The notes under the pieces: model-generated
Databases searched by the model: none
Seen by the model: the letters and a program-made list of their open reading frames with translations, nothing else
Told to the model about the DNA's origin: nothing
Program-made: the position numbers and the translations under genes
NCBI RefSeq assembly: GCF_051106095.1
Contig: NC_135783.1
Location: forward strand, 183,102,947-183,166,946
Direction: 5' to 3'
DNA from: Pogona vitticeps
Lineage: Eukaryota > Chordata > Lepidosauria > Squamata > Agamidae
DNA length: 64,000 nt
Shown here: piece by piece, positions 11,097 through 22,031 of the stretch
How positions within the stretch are numbered: the stretch's first letter is position 1
How the letters are laid out: each line of letters starts with the position of its first letter

Positions 11097-11522
11097 TATG
11101 TCTTTTTTTTTCTTTCAGGTCCTCAGTGGGCTTTTTGTGAAGCTACATTGGTCTTTTTTACTGTCTCTGACCTCTCTTGTTGGAATTGTTTGTAGTTTTG
11201 CCTTTAAATTTTCCTTTTTGGGAAACTCTGACTCATCTTGGACTCCTTTCCTTGTTAGGATCTCCCGCCTGGAGACATGACGTATCACTGTTTTGTGTTT
11301 ATTGACATTGGGCTTCCTAAAATCCAGTGTAGCTTCCTTTGAAATCAAGAACTCGAGTAGAACATGGCCACTTTCCCCATCCCTATTGGTTAGACTCAAG
11401 TCAAGAATAGATAATCCTCTAATTTCTCCCTCCATTTTTGTAGGAAAAAATAGCTATACAATTTTCTTGGAAGAGTCATGTTTGCAGAATTGGTCTCTGA
11501 ACAAGTATCAGAGTAATAGAAG

Positions 11523-11645
11523 ATAGTGGTTTAGGCATCTGGATGTGGAGCCAGTGGTTGGGATTTCAATTTCCCACTGTTCCTCCTTGACAGGGCCTGA
11601 TCCACAGGGTCCCTTCCAGATTTGCAATTCTAAGATGACAATGAT
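11523..11645 (+). mobile_element. tRNA-derived SINE with CR1-like tail
   Basis: Begins with the AGTGGTTTAGGCATCTGG A-box region and ends in GGGTCCCTTCCAG...GCAATTCTAAGAT, the same tail as the copies near 32963, 37536, 46838 and 50284. The GATCC...TTCCAG...ATTCTA end resembles the 3' terminus of CR1, which is the likely mobiliser. Confidence 0.65.
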
Positions 11646-11741
11646 TGTGAAAAGTTGGTCGGAATGCTTCTTAAGCTATTGCTTGCTAGGAGCCAAGTCC
11701 ATCTGCCTGCTCTTCTTCTTCTAGAAGCATAACAGATAACA

Positions 11742-11905
11742 CTAGGTAGTGTAGTATTGTGGTTAGAGTGCTGAGTGAAGACTTGGGAGGTCTGAGATCA
11801 AATCCCCATGAAGCCATGAAACTCACTAGGTGAACAGACCAAAGTAAGGAAGATCCACATTGGCTTGAGTTCACTTGGGGGACAGGCAGAAGATAAAAAA
11901 TAAGT
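11742..11905 (+). mobile_element. tRNA-derived SINE, GTGGTTAGAGT family
   Basis: Contains the head TATTGTGGTTAGAGTGCTGA, a B-box-like AGATCAAATCCCC, then a CACTAGGTGA body. The same family occurs at 17195-17580 and 27190-27350. Confidence 0.6.
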
Positions 11906-12491
11906 TGACAAATAAGTACATGAACAAAGGACTGAGCACTAGCTCTTTTTAACCCTGCCTTCAGTGTTCTTTCCCTTTTCTAAAATAATATGGCACCTAG
12001 TTTTTCAAAAGTTAGGATGACCTAAAATCGCATTGTTCTTTAACAGAACAATCTTGCAGAAATTCTCCTCTTCTCTATTGCTGGGTATCAGCAGTTTTTA
12101 ACTAGGACTAGTTCACCACAAAATACCAGATCCATGGATCTTTTATACTTCTTTCCGGGACATGTTCAGTTCATTCTGTGAAAATGCCAGTTATAATTTG
12201 TTCCAGCACGCTGTCTGATATTCTTCAACAAGCAAGTGAGCAAGGGAACCACCATCTCTGTTGTGTCAGGGCAAAGGAGATTAAGTGAGATGCAAAGGTG
12301 GCAATATCATGTAGGAGACAGAAGATATGGGGTTCACGGGGTATGAAGAGTCTTTATTCATTAACCTATTTTCAGCAATGCACGTACTCTGTGGTCCTGC
12401 CTTTGTCTCCATCCTTAAGGGCCTGTCCACACTGTGAAATCTGCTGCGATTCAGCCAGTGCTTAAAAGGTCCTTATCTTCAGTGCAATCTA
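11906..12491. other. No gene recognised
   Basis: Unique AT-rich DNA with no exon or repeat that I can name. Confidence 0.4.
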
Positions 12492-12739
12492 CAGTAGGAT
12501 CCCCATATCCACTGGGGATTGGTTCCAAGCCCCTGTGGATATTCAAAACCATGGATAATGGTGACACTGGCCACTAGAGGATGCCAGAGGCCATGCTATT
12601 TCTAGTGGCCAGTCCTAGTAATACATATGAAAATAGTTTTTTGTCTGGATTTTTTTTTCTTTTAATATTTTTAATATTTTCATACAGTGGATAAGTGAAT
12701 CAGTGGATAATGATCCCGTGAATAAGGGGGTCCTGCCTG
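12492..12739. mobile_element. Tigger/pogo-like MITE, second copy
   Basis: Starts CAGTAGGATCCCCATATCC and ends with the complement CAGGCAGGACCCCCTTATTC. TA precedes it but TT follows, so one flank is mutated. The interior holds CCACTAGAGGATGCC (12571-12585), a weaker CTCF-like word, and a CTAGTGGCC mirror at 12603. Same family as 10840-11096. Confidence 0.75.
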
Positions 12740-13650
12740 TTCACAAAGGCGGAAGAAAGAGCTCTTTTGTATTTCAATAAACTGCCCCCCAAAGATTGCA
12801 TGTTCTAGCCATGGGCCATAAAGATATGGACCAGCTCTTAAAGGGGAAGGATAGATAATTTTAGGTAGAAACACAAGCGGATGATGTACGTATTCTTTTC
12901 CATTCCGAGTAGTGCTATCAAGGAAGCATATATCATAACTATATGCCAGCGTGGAGAGGCTCTTTGTCAGAACAAAAGTGTCTAAGTACATTCAGATGGT
13001 TAGCCATTCACAACAAGCTTGAGTAGTTTTATTTACTTGGTGTTGGCTACGTATATAATAATTTCACACATTATTCCAGAGTATAATAAACAGGGATCTC
13101 TGGTAATTTATGAACAAGGCACAGCAGACAGAAACTTGGGCCTGTTCTTAGCCCTAAATCCTGAGACTCTCCTCCATCTGGCCTCTGCCAGAAAGTCAAA
13201 GCATTAGGATTTCCTTACACAGAAAGCCTAATTATATAGAAGATAATAATTTTTGGCATTGGGTATGAAGACCTTTCAGGCCTTAATGATGTTACATGTC
13301 TCATGAAGCAGTGTATTTGCATAGAGTTGCTATCTTTATAATACATCTTAATTGAGACATTTTTACAGGTGTTTTCTTTCTGTCTGCCACTGAAAGGCCA
13401 GCAATACAATCCCAGTAATTCAGGGGTGTTTGCATGTGCGATTTCTTTGGTGTTCAATGTTTTTTTCTTTTGGGGGTTGACTCAGCATTTAAAGACATAA
13501 TGCAGTATCAATAAAATGCAGAAAAGAGCCTCGTAAGAAAAAAGAAAGTGATACATCTTAAAACCAATTATGAACATATCTTTAAAAGTTAATTCTTTCT
13601 TTTACACCAGGATAACAGATTCATCTTATTTATACTCTATATAAAAATGC
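12740..13650. other. No gene recognised
   Basis: AT-rich unique DNA. No splice-flanked coding stretch was seen. The 103-codon frame at 12680-12991 overlaps the MITE and is not credible. Confidence 0.4.
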
Positions 13651-13860
13651 CTAGCATCATTTGGGTTTCCATACATGGCAAGTTATTATCAGTCTGGCAC
13701 TCCCAAGCCAGCTACACCAGAGCACAGAGTGCTGTCCTCTGAAGATGCCGGCCACACAGACTGGCGAAACGTCAGGAAGAACAACCTTCAGAACACGGCC
13801 AAAGAACCTGAAAAACCCACAACAACCATTAGTCTGGCCATTCATCACAATAAATAAGCA
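13651..13860 (+). mobile_element. Penelope-like element fragment (tentative)
   Basis: Contains the squamate repeat block CTCTGAAGATGCCGGCC followed by CTGGCGAAACGTCAG and AACACGGCCAAAG. I recall this as terminal sequence of Penelope-like retroelements, whose LTR-like ends carry hammerhead ribozyme motifs. The words CTGAAGA (13739-13745) and GAAAC (13766-13770) enclose a short helix. No reverse transcriptase is present. Confidence 0.4.
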
Positions 13861-14261
13861 AAATCAGTCCTGCCACCACAGCACAGTCAAGAGCTGTTTA
13901 AATTATTTTAATCAGCGTAAGTTATTTATAGTGCAATCCTATATTTTAGTTCTGTTGAGCTCTTAGGATTGCTTCGTCTCAGATTTCGGTTTTATTTCCC
14001 CACATGGCGATATTGCCCTGAAGGGAACCAGGAAGCCAAGGTAGCTTCCACAGTTAAAAAACAAAAGGGCTGCCAAGGCCAGTCAAAGTGCTGAAGGCAC
14101 CCTCTGTGACTCACAAAATTTACAATTATCCAGGGAGGTTTTGTTTCTTAGAGAAAGGCAACAGGACTATGGCAGAGATCAAGCTGGGAGCAGGGCCCAT
14201 CCTACCATGAGGCAAAGTGAGACCGCTGTCCCAGGCAGCAAATGGTTAATGATTTAATTCC

Positions 14262-14292
<31 letters not shown>

Positions 14293-14635
14293 ATTTTTAC
14301 TTCCAAAGGAGAGGGAAGGGGCAGAGTGAAGTAGAAGGGCATTCCAGAGGTTATTTTGGGCCAGTCACTCTTCTCCCTCTGCCGGCAGGCACTTTGAAGA
14401 GGGTCACATTAAGAAGCGGCCTAAAAAGACTGGTGGGGATTTCGGGACACACTGAAGCCAAACAGGCCATGATAAGAATCAGAAGAAAAAATGGCAGACT
14501 GGTTTCCAGTATGAGAACAAATTTTCACTGCAAACATCCATCGGCCCTTTCTTGGCAAGCCAATGGGATTCCTACAAAGCTTAGAAATGTAACCTTTCCA
14601 AACAGTAGCTCTCCACACTCTTGATAGTGGGATTA
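13861..14635. other. No gene; scraps of dispersed repeats
   Basis: The stretch at about 13930-13980 has the GTGCAATCCTATATT word of a common squamate MITE. At about 14185-14245 a GGGCCCATCCTACCATGAGG block resembles the element at 24851. A (CT)n patch lies at 14262-14285. Confidence 0.35.
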
Positions 14636-14896
14636 TAGTGGACCCTTGACTTACGGACGGCTTGACTTACAAACTTTTTGAGTTACAGACTTCTCTGGCC
14701 GCAAAATTTAGGTTTGACTTGCAGACTGAGATTTGACTTACAGACCAGAAAAAAACCAAAATGGAACAAAAACGGCCTGTTACGGGATTAATCGGTTTTC
14801 AATGCACTGTAGGTCAATGGAGACTTGACTTACAGACTTTTTGACTTGAAAACCGCCTTCCAATACGGATTAAGTTCTCAAGTCAAGACCCCACTG
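14636..14896. mobile_element. Mariner/Tigger-like MITE
   Basis: Left end TAGTGGACCCTTGACTTAC mirrors the right-end complement CAGTGGGGTCTTGACTTGAG. TA lies just outside both ends. The interior is built from repeats of TTGACTTACAGAC. It is 261 bp with no coding capacity. Confidence 0.75.
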
Positions 14897-15900
14897 TAGT
14901 TAACATGGCCCTGGGAGGGTAGGCCAGACAAAAGTCAAATGTCCATGTCCTGAAATTCAATATTTCGTATGGTTGATATCTTATTGCTAGTTCCATACAG
15001 GGCAGACCCACTGACTCACTGGGATTTACATACGTGCTGGCTTACCATTCAGCAATCAATGCAGTGGATTTTCCATTAGTCGGGAGTAGTCACAGGATCC
15101 TGGCCCTTGGGGAAAATATCTGGCAATGCTTATGACAAATGAAATGCCACTGGACAGGACTCTTCCTCAATCCCCCAAAGAACAAGATCATCTCGATCTG
15201 TTGAAGGAAAGCAAAATAAAGTCCACTTGAAGGGATAGCAGGTGTATTAGGTTCCACTGTAAATGCCACTCAACCTGTAAATAGGATCAGCTTGTAAATT
15301 TTGTCCATAATTAGACACATACGTATCTTGCCATTCTTGTTCTTTCCACAGAGGAGAGGAGTCTCCACAGTCTCTTCTGCCCAGAGAGTTTTGCCAGAGC
15401 TTATGTGGTACCTACAAGAATCTCTGACTCATTAAGCACCACCGTCTACCTTCCAGTCTTCATGGCTTGAAATATAAAGCCAAATATTAGGACTTCTAGG
15501 CTCCCCCCACCCCTGGCCCTGCCAGCTCCCCAGTTATTTATTTATTTTAACAATCTACCCAATGGAGAGAGTTCTAGAGAACTCAGAAGGTTGCGTATTT
15601 TGTGCATGTATAAAATAACTCAACAGAGCATCTCCCTCGGAGATTAAGTGTCAAGTTTGGCCTCATTCTGTATCACTGTAGTCTAACATATAATGAAATC
15701 TTATTTCTTTGCCTCTTTCCCCCGTCTTCCTACAGTAGCCACTTTGATTGTGGACCCTATTCTCCAGCCCCACCCCAAGTTGCCCTTCAGCAGCAACCAC
15801 TGGAATTTTGTAAGGCAGAACAAATGCGCCTAACCTGAAATGCAGCATAAATAATAACTGATTTCAGGGAAAATAATTTCCTGACATTTTAGTTGTATTC
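14897..15900. other. No gene recognised
   Basis: Unique DNA. No exon, SINE head or MITE end was identified. Confidence 0.4.
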
Positions 15901-15904
15901 ACAA

Positions 15905-16020
15905 GGTTTGGGCATATTGGAAACCAGCTGCAACCCTAAACACACTTAACAGGAGAGTAAGGCCCACTCAGCTCAATGAGGCTTACTTTTGTGTAAAGAT
16001 AAGATTTGCACTGTAGAACA
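15905..16020. mobile_element. Small palindromic squamate repeat
   Basis: Pattern GGAGAGTAAGGCCCACT, then CTCAATGAGGCTTACTT, then a GATTTGCACTGT end: two self-complementary arms as in a widespread squamate MITE. Confidence 0.5.
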
Positions 16021-16049
16021 TTGTGTCTTCCTTAACCCATTGCTCTCCG

Positions 16050-16165
16050 GGTAGGTTCAGACAACAACTCCCATTGATCTGAAACAATGGCCATACTGGC
16101 TGGGCCATACTGACTGGGGTAGGCGGGAGCTGTAATTGGCCACATCTGGAGGGTTGCCACTTGCA
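16050..16165. mobile_element. Degenerate palindromic MITE
   Basis: Shows CAACTCCCATTGATC on one side and GGGAGCTGTAATTGGCCAC plus CATCTGGAGGG on the other, the arms of the common snapback element. Confidence 0.45.
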
Positions 16166-17190
16166 GCAAGATTTTCAGTACTGATTACGATTGACCCAGA
16201 GCAACATCCCCGAAAAAAACCAAAACCAAGTTTTCGTTTTTCTAGACCCTCAAGCCTTCAGAACTTCTTTCAGTGCCTTCCACTTTTGAAACCCAATAGG
16301 GTGGTGCCAGGCCAGCTCTTTAGTTGAGAAGGAAAACCCCCACCATCCCCAAGTGGAAAGAAGTGCAATCTTTAAATTAGAAGTGACCATTTCATGTTTG
16401 ATGTTATTCAGAGGAGCCTGTTCCTCGTTTAGGGACATTAGTAGTTGTAACAGAAGCCCTAATATTTCAACAACAGTTGTGATTAAGTACAGAAGGAGCA
16501 AAGTGGCAGCTAATCTCCATCTAAAAAGAGGGAACTATTTCCCCCCCACCCCCCCCCACCATCACCCCTCCCCATCTGATCACACTGTCGCATTTAAATA
16601 CCATGAATATTCACTGCCTGGCACCCAGCTGGCAGCTGAGCTGTTTTGATACAAACCTCCCTCCTTCAAACTCAAAAGAGTTTTTAATCAGCTGCAAGAG
16701 AAAAAAAGAAGAAAGTAAAATAGGAACAGAGAGAGATGGGGGAGAACCTGAATCAATGAGTTCAACAGAAAAGATAGACAGAATATCATTAACCCGTTCA
16801 AGGTCCTCTTGGTTATGCCCACACTACACTTCTATTGTTGCACTGCCCTCCCGTTAAACCGGGCAGGGGACTCAAAGGGTGCATCCTGCCATTTATACGG
16901 AGATATAGATATAGATATAATCTTCCTTACATCAATGCCTCAGCCCCCCCTGCTGTGCTGCCAGTGCTCAAGGTCACTTGTGTAGAACTTCCTTTTCTCT
17001 GGCTGTCTGAACCATCACGAATGACTGGCAAATTTCGTTGTCATCTTGCAAGCAGTGAGACCGAAGCCGTTTGCCATCCTTGATCCCAAACACGCGAAAA
17101 TCCCACGTGGGATCTGGATTTCTGGCACAGACTGCTTGCTGCTTTCTTTTTACGAAACCTCCACCTCTTGGTTTTTAATCTGTTGTTGAT
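16166..17190. other. No gene; C-rich run and short tandem repeat
   Basis: Holds a C-rich tract at about 16541-16568, an (ATAGAT)n patch at about 16900-16918, and a repeat-free segment at about 16570-16700 containing CATTTAAATACCATGAATAT that might be conserved. No coding support. Confidence 0.3.
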
Positions 17191-17194
17191 TAGC

Positions 17195-17580
17195 TAACTT
17201 TGTGTCCTGCCTTTATTCCAGTGAGCTCAAAGGGGTGAGGCATGGCTCGTTCCAATCCATTCTCTCACAACATCCTTGCAAAGTAGGTCAGACTGAGAGA
17301 AAGGGACAAATCTGAGGTCATTCAGTGAGTTTCATGGTTCAGTGTACATTTCAACCTTGAGCTACCAAATTGCAGCCTGACTCCAGAATGTTGCATTAGG
17401 AACGATCATGTCTCATCCAATTTATAGAAATCCTAATAGGCATGTAAGATCGTTAAGGAGGTATTATACTGGTGCTACACCCACATCCCTGAGTTTCTAT
17501 GTCTGAGCAGGGATTTGAACACAACACTTCTAAATCCTAGTCTGCACTCTATTCACTACACTACACTGGCTCCTGACACC
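17195..17580 (-). mobile_element. Two overlapping tRNA-derived SINE fragments
   Basis: On the minus strand 17580-17490 reads as a SINE head (GCCAGTGTAGTGTAGTGAAT, then GTTCAAATCCC). At 17385-17195 a second body follows (AACTCACTGAATGACCT, then GTTGTGAGAGAATGG). This matches the GTGGTTAGAGT family. Confidence 0.5.
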
Positions 17581-18247
17581 ACTATACTGCTCTGTGTAAA
17601 TAGGACGTGTATCATGCCATTTGGGGCTAGATCATGAGGTGTACAGAAAGCTGTGTTTTCCTCAGAGTATGACTCCAGTATGGTTGTTGTTAATGGGCTC
17701 TCCTTCCGTCTAATGCCCAGGGTCTGTGTCAGCCGCAGCCCTTCAAGTTCTGAGCTACAGAGGAGCACTCATACAACCTAATTGTTATAAATAAACCAGA
17801 ATCTTCATTTAATCCAGTGTAGTGTAGTCACTGGAGTATTTCATTTGGACCAAGAAGAACTCAGTTCCAAATGTCCCTTATACATGGAGCTCAATGCTTG
17901 CCTGGGTCAACTCTTAGTCCATTTGGGTTCTGGACATGGAACTGGGGATGGGGAAGCCATCTTGTCTTTCCTCTAAGGCAGCAAAATACCACCACCCCCG
18001 CCCTTCTTGTCAGCTGGATTTCACCCATTTTATTGTTGTGAAATAGGCCAGTGACAGAGCATATGGTTTGCACGAAAAGGGTCAGTCTTGGTCATCTCCA
18101 AATGAGGCTGGGAAAGACTGAAACCCCAAAGAGCCTGTCAGTAGGGACTGCATTCAGGTACCATGGCCTAGAGTCTGACCTGATATAGGGATGCTTCCTC
18201 TGTCCCTGAGTTTAAAGTGGGGCAGACAATTGTATAGTTAGCTATAC
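17581..18247. other. No gene; partial SINE head
   Basis: A degraded plus-strand SINE head (CCAGTGTAGTGTAGTCAC) lies at about 17814-17870. The rest is unique DNA without exon signals. Confidence 0.35.
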
Positions 18248-18428
18248 AATATCAAGTTGGGATAGAATCGTAGTGACCCTAATAGGGTTTTCAAGGTAAG
18301 TGAGATATTTAAAGAGTGGTTTTACCACCTCTGCTTCCCCAGTGAGTTTCCATGGCCCAAGTGGGGATTTGAACCTTGACCTCCAGATTCCTAGTCTGTC
18401 ACTCTAGCCGCTACACCACGCTGGGTAT
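18248..18428 (-). mobile_element. tRNA-derived SINE, GACTTGA-tail family
   Basis: Minus strand: head GCGTGGTGTAGCGGCTAGAG, B box GGTTCAAATCCCC, then ACCTTGAAAACCCTATTAGG. The same tail type occurs at 28358, 40462, 42583, 61095, 62348 and 63443. Confidence 0.65.
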
Positions 18429-18479
18429 CTAGCGATTGTATATGTCATCCTAAATACATTATAATCTGGGCCAGAAGCA

Positions 18480-19028
18480 ACATGCATCTAAATCAGTCAC
18501 TCCCAACTGTGTTGAGCGAGAGCACCCAGTAGCCCCAGACAACAGTGGCTGTTATAGTTGAGGATGATGACAACTGTAGCCCGATATATGTGGAAGGTCC
18601 TAGGTTGCGGGAGGTTAACATGTTTCTTCTCAAGTAGCTTTCGAGTCCTGTACTTCTGCTGCTTCACACCCAGCGGCTTGGACAGGTTACATTTTGAACT
18701 ACAACTCCCAGGATCCTCCAGTCAGCTAGCCAACCCACTAATCCTATCCATAGGTCCTTTGCAGTCACTGTGCTGCTGCTGGGAAAATCAGCAGTGTCTA
18801 TAAAAAAATTTATTTAGAACAAGGTCCATAAGTTAGAAAGTGTGGGCATGGGGTTTGTGACTATGAAACACAATTTGAAGGGAAGAACTTGGACTTAGAT
18901 TGGAAAGGCAGGACAATGAGTAAGAATGCATATTTAGTGAGGATAAAGCATGAAAAGATACAGTATATTAGGTCATTAACAGCAGGCAGGCATTACTCCA
19001 AGACAGAAGAAACAAACAAAAAGCAAAG
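18480..19028. other. Degenerate MITE pieces, no gene
   Basis: CAACAGTGGCTGTTATAG (18540) and GAACTACAACTCCCAGGATC (18695) are words of the snapback MITE family. The rest is unique. Confidence 0.35.
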
Positions 19029-19262
19029 TGTGCTGCTTATTGCACACTCCATAGTGCTTAAAACACTCGCTGGGCGGTTTACAGTTTTACTTATGCAGGC
19101 TGCACATTGCCCCCAACCCCTGCAAGCTGGGTGCTCAATTTACCAAGCTCAGAGGGATGGAAGGCTGAGTGAACCTCAAGCTGGCTACATGAGATTGAAC
19201 CTGAGTCATGAGCAGAGTTTTGGCTGCAGTACTGCAGATTAACCACCGTGCCATGAGACTCT
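19029..19262 (-). mobile_element. tRNA-derived SINE, GGCGCAGTGGTTAA family
   Basis: Reverse complement of the element at 42856-43099: GCTGCTTATTGCACACTCC, then CTGGGCGGTTTACAG, then a degraded tRNA head at the right end. It is more diverged than the other two copies. Confidence 0.65.
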
Positions 19263-20288
19263 GAAAGAAACTAACCAAGAGTGGAAAAGAGTGGCTGGCT
19301 AGTTTAGGAGATGAAGACATACAGTGTGGCCACCACAACCACACCCTTCAGGAGAGGGAAATAGCTGGGGAGTACAGAAGGAACGGCCGCTTGAAGAGAT
19401 TGCCTCTTTCTGGGTTAATGGTGGGGCTGCCCTGATAAGGAGCATAACACAGGTTTGCCCCGGAATCGGCGTTTGAAACTTCCAGAGCTTCTGATTGTAA
19501 ACTCTCACTTTATCTCCCTTAAACTTCAGAAAACAAGTCTGTACATTCTGAAATAAGGTTCTTTTAACACCATGTTCATTCACTCCGTGTTGTGTATTTA
19601 TGTGAAAGTATTTTCATACACACATCAGTTAATTTTACTTACCATAGAATTTAAAATAGTAAGGGGGGGGTTAGGTGGCATTTTTAGGATTCTTGTGGGT
19701 TGTGGGCCAGAAAGCAGGGCTTGTGGTTCACAAACACCATCCTGGCTGCATGGAATTTTAGTCTTCCGGTAGATAAGCTGTAAAATAGAAAGTGAGACAC
19801 AGGAGGAGATGATTGTTATCCAGTCAGCAGGAAATACCAGCTCTATTTATATCCCTAGTAAAAGTAAACTACTAGGGGTTCAAACGTCTAGCCTTGACTC
19901 GGTATATATTAGGACATTGATGGGGCAACCCCCTCTCACTTCACCTCTGCAACTTGACGTTTCACAGAGGGGGGGGGGAGAGAGAGACTTTTTTAAAAAA
20001 ACTCCACAACCCTGTAGTAAATTAATTATATGGCTGGGGATGATGGGATTTATAGTTCAATGCGTCTAGAAGATATTAGGTGGGGAAAAATTGGACTATT
20101 TTTCATTGCATGCATTAAGTAGTAATTTCTAATTCAACTGCCAAATCTAACTTGACCAATAATGATGATCTCAGATATACAACCATCGGAAATGGTTCTG
20201 TGTGAGGTAAGGATAATCAGGGAAGACTATATATTTATCTCAGTTAGACTAAGGCTAAGCCATTAAGCCGAGTTGTCGTACTGTATAG
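19263..20288. other. No gene recognised
   Basis: Unique DNA with G-runs at about 19663 and 19970. The piece at about 20036-20085 (GATGATGGGATTTATAGTTC) is a scrap of a snapback MITE. Confidence 0.35.
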
Positions 20289-20424
20289 CAGTGGTCCCCA
20301 ACCTTGGGCCTCCAGATGTTCTTGGACTTCAACTCCCAGAAGTCCTGGCCAGCAGGGGTGGTGGTGAAGGCTTCTGGGAATTGTAGTTTGAAAACATCTG
20401 GAGGCCCAAGGTTGGGGACCACTG
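20289..20424. mobile_element. Near-perfect palindromic hAT-type MITE
   Basis: 136 bp that fold back on themselves: CAGTGGTCCCCAACCTTGGG at the left is the exact complement of the right end, and the arms continue through CCTCCAGATGTT. The 8-bp flanks CTGTATAG (20281-20288 and 20425-20432) are a perfect target duplication. This points to a recent insertion by a hAT-type transposase supplied elsewhere. Confidence 0.9.
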
Positions 20425-20572
20425 CTGTATAGGGAATAAATTCCAAAGGCTTCATGGTTTCTTAGTGTAGTTACAAGTAAATAGTTAGAGACAAACTAGA
20501 CATGATACCAGATTCTCAAGAGGGGCAAGAGCAAAAACACCAAAGCATTCTGTGGCAACTTAAGTAACTGTG

Positions 20573-20850
20573 GGCAAAAATGTGGCCTGCGGTCCACATT
20601 CAGTTCTTGTGGGCATTTTGTGCATCTCCCAGTTCCCCTTGAAGCCCTGCAAAAGTTAAAACTTTTTTTAAAAAAAGCTTTGATCAGAAAGTCTGCTTGT
20701 GATCTGTAGAGTGCATATGGGCAATATGACCACGTTTTGAGGGCCCTCAGCACCCCTGGGTCCTCTTAAATTTCAGTTAAAAATACTTTTTGGCCACTAG
20801 AGGGCATGAGAGGGCTTTTTCAGTTTAAAAACATTTTTAAAAAGTTAAAC
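20573..20850 (+). mobile_element. hAT-like dispersed repeat carrying a CTCF-like core
   Basis: Aligns in order with the reverse complement of 52790-53015: GGCAAAAATGTGG, then ATGGGCAATATGACCA, then CAGCACCCCTGG, then GCCACTAGAGGGC, then GGCTTTTTCAGT. The left end has the GTGGCCTGCGG words of Charlie-type elements. Confidence 0.6.
20794..20808 (+). promoter_or_regulatory. CTCF-like core
   Basis: CCACTAGAGGGCATG fits the CTCF core consensus at nearly every position. It is inside a dispersed DNA element. Confidence 0.4.
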
Positions 20851-20964
20851 CCATTTTCTAGTTAGCAAAACCCCATTGAAGCAACCATTACAAAAATAGT
20901 AATAACAACCACAAAAATTAATCAGGCAACAACCGAAGCAAAACAAAAAACAAAGAGACAAGAA

Positions 20965-21060
20965 ACAAAAAAGTTGTGGCACCATAAAAATGAAATACTA
21001 TATTTTGCTGTGAGTTTTGTGGATCAAGTCCATTTCCTCGGAGGAACATAGGGTCTTTAA
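20965..21060 (-). mobile_element. Fragment of the GAAGAAGT...GTTAGTCT repeat family
   Basis: The minus strand carries a degraded GAGGAAATGGACTTGATCCA, then TTGTGGCACC-type words, as seen in the better copies at 62222-62345 and 54120-54160. Confidence 0.35.
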
Positions 21061-21605
21061 AACGTCACAATGTTTTTGTCTCCTGAGTTGGTTGGTTTGT
21101 TTCCCTAATTTTAATTTTTGTTTTGTTTCCTCTCTGATATGCTTGCACAGAAGAACACGGCTGCTCCTTGGAAAAGAATAAAAATTAAATACGCAAATAT
21201 ATCTCTTTGGTCATGCCCTGCCCCTTATAGCCCCTCCCCTTTGGACATATAGCTATTAGACTGCCAGCACCTGACAAAGGTGACCCCCCACACACACACA
21301 CACCTTGAAGACCTCTTCTTTTTATTTATCATAAGCTTTGGGGGGGGGTTAGGACTGCAGTAGGGGAGAAAATGACTGAACCTCCCCTTCCCATATGCTT
21401 CAGCGTTTCTAAAAATCAGCAAAGAGGGTGTGCATACTGCTTTTACTATTCTTATTTTACTAATGCTGATATGACTGCAGGTGGCACATTCAACATCTTA
21501 CCTAGTTTAGCCCACAGAGAGCAGGAGAACTTGAATCGCGAATGGCAGCAAAGATGACGTTGTGTCAGTCAAAGATCTGCTCAAAATAGCTTCTCGACCA
21601 AGGCA
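21061..21605. other. No gene recognised
   Basis: Unique DNA with a (CA)n patch at 21288-21303 and a G-run at 21342-21349. Confidence 0.4.
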
Positions 21606-22031
21606 TTATATAGCTTTTGCCCCGACATTCAGAAACATGTTAAGCGAGGCATGCATTGTCTGAATAAACCATGTGAGAGTGTACTTCTGGCTTTGTACTC
21701 CCGTGAGATTCTTTGCCACTTCAGGGTTATGCCTTTTCTTTTCTTTTTGCAGTAACCTTTGGATTCTCTCTACGACATGTTCTTTTTCAAACCGCAGCGG
21801 CAGATAGGCCACCGTGTCTTTCAGTGTAGTAACAATAAGCCACTTCGATGCACTATTGTCTGGGCTGTTCGCCGAGCGCTCAGAACAGGAGAGATTGATC
21901 TCTGGGTGAGAGACGTGGAAAGGGGTTTGAGTCCGGCAACACGGATGGTTTCCCTTTAGTAGCTGCAGTGCCTTCGTCTTGCCAAGGTTTTGTTCACAAA
22001 AATGCACCGGTAGCAAGAGGTTCTGTAGCAT
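21606..22031 (-). other. Unrecognised 141-codon open frame
   Basis: The longest ATG-initiated frame on this strand outside clear repeats. The second half has a protein-like pattern, with charged and hydrophobic residues alternating (LRFEKEHVVERIQRLLQKEK, suggesting a helix). Codons upstream of the ATG are closed by a stop. I recognise no family, see no clear splice sites, and the other minus frames are also rather open. It could be a decayed retrocopy, a terminal exon or chance. Confidence 0.2.

Larger units (their letters stand above)
10060..11450 (-). mobile_element. CR1 LINE fragment (ORF2 endonuclease to RT start)
   Basis: Read on the minus strand, the pieces match CR1 ORF2 in order. They are the end of the endonuclease (SILDLSLTN, then EATLDFRKPN), the linker (EDYKEAAKNCRDG), and the start of reverse transcriptase (DNWRKANIPIFKK, then SSISGKILGQII). 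Several stops and frame changes show it is dead. A 257-bp MITE has split it at 10840-11096. The RT catalytic YADD part and the 3' end are missing, so this is an internal fragment. Confidence 0.8.
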
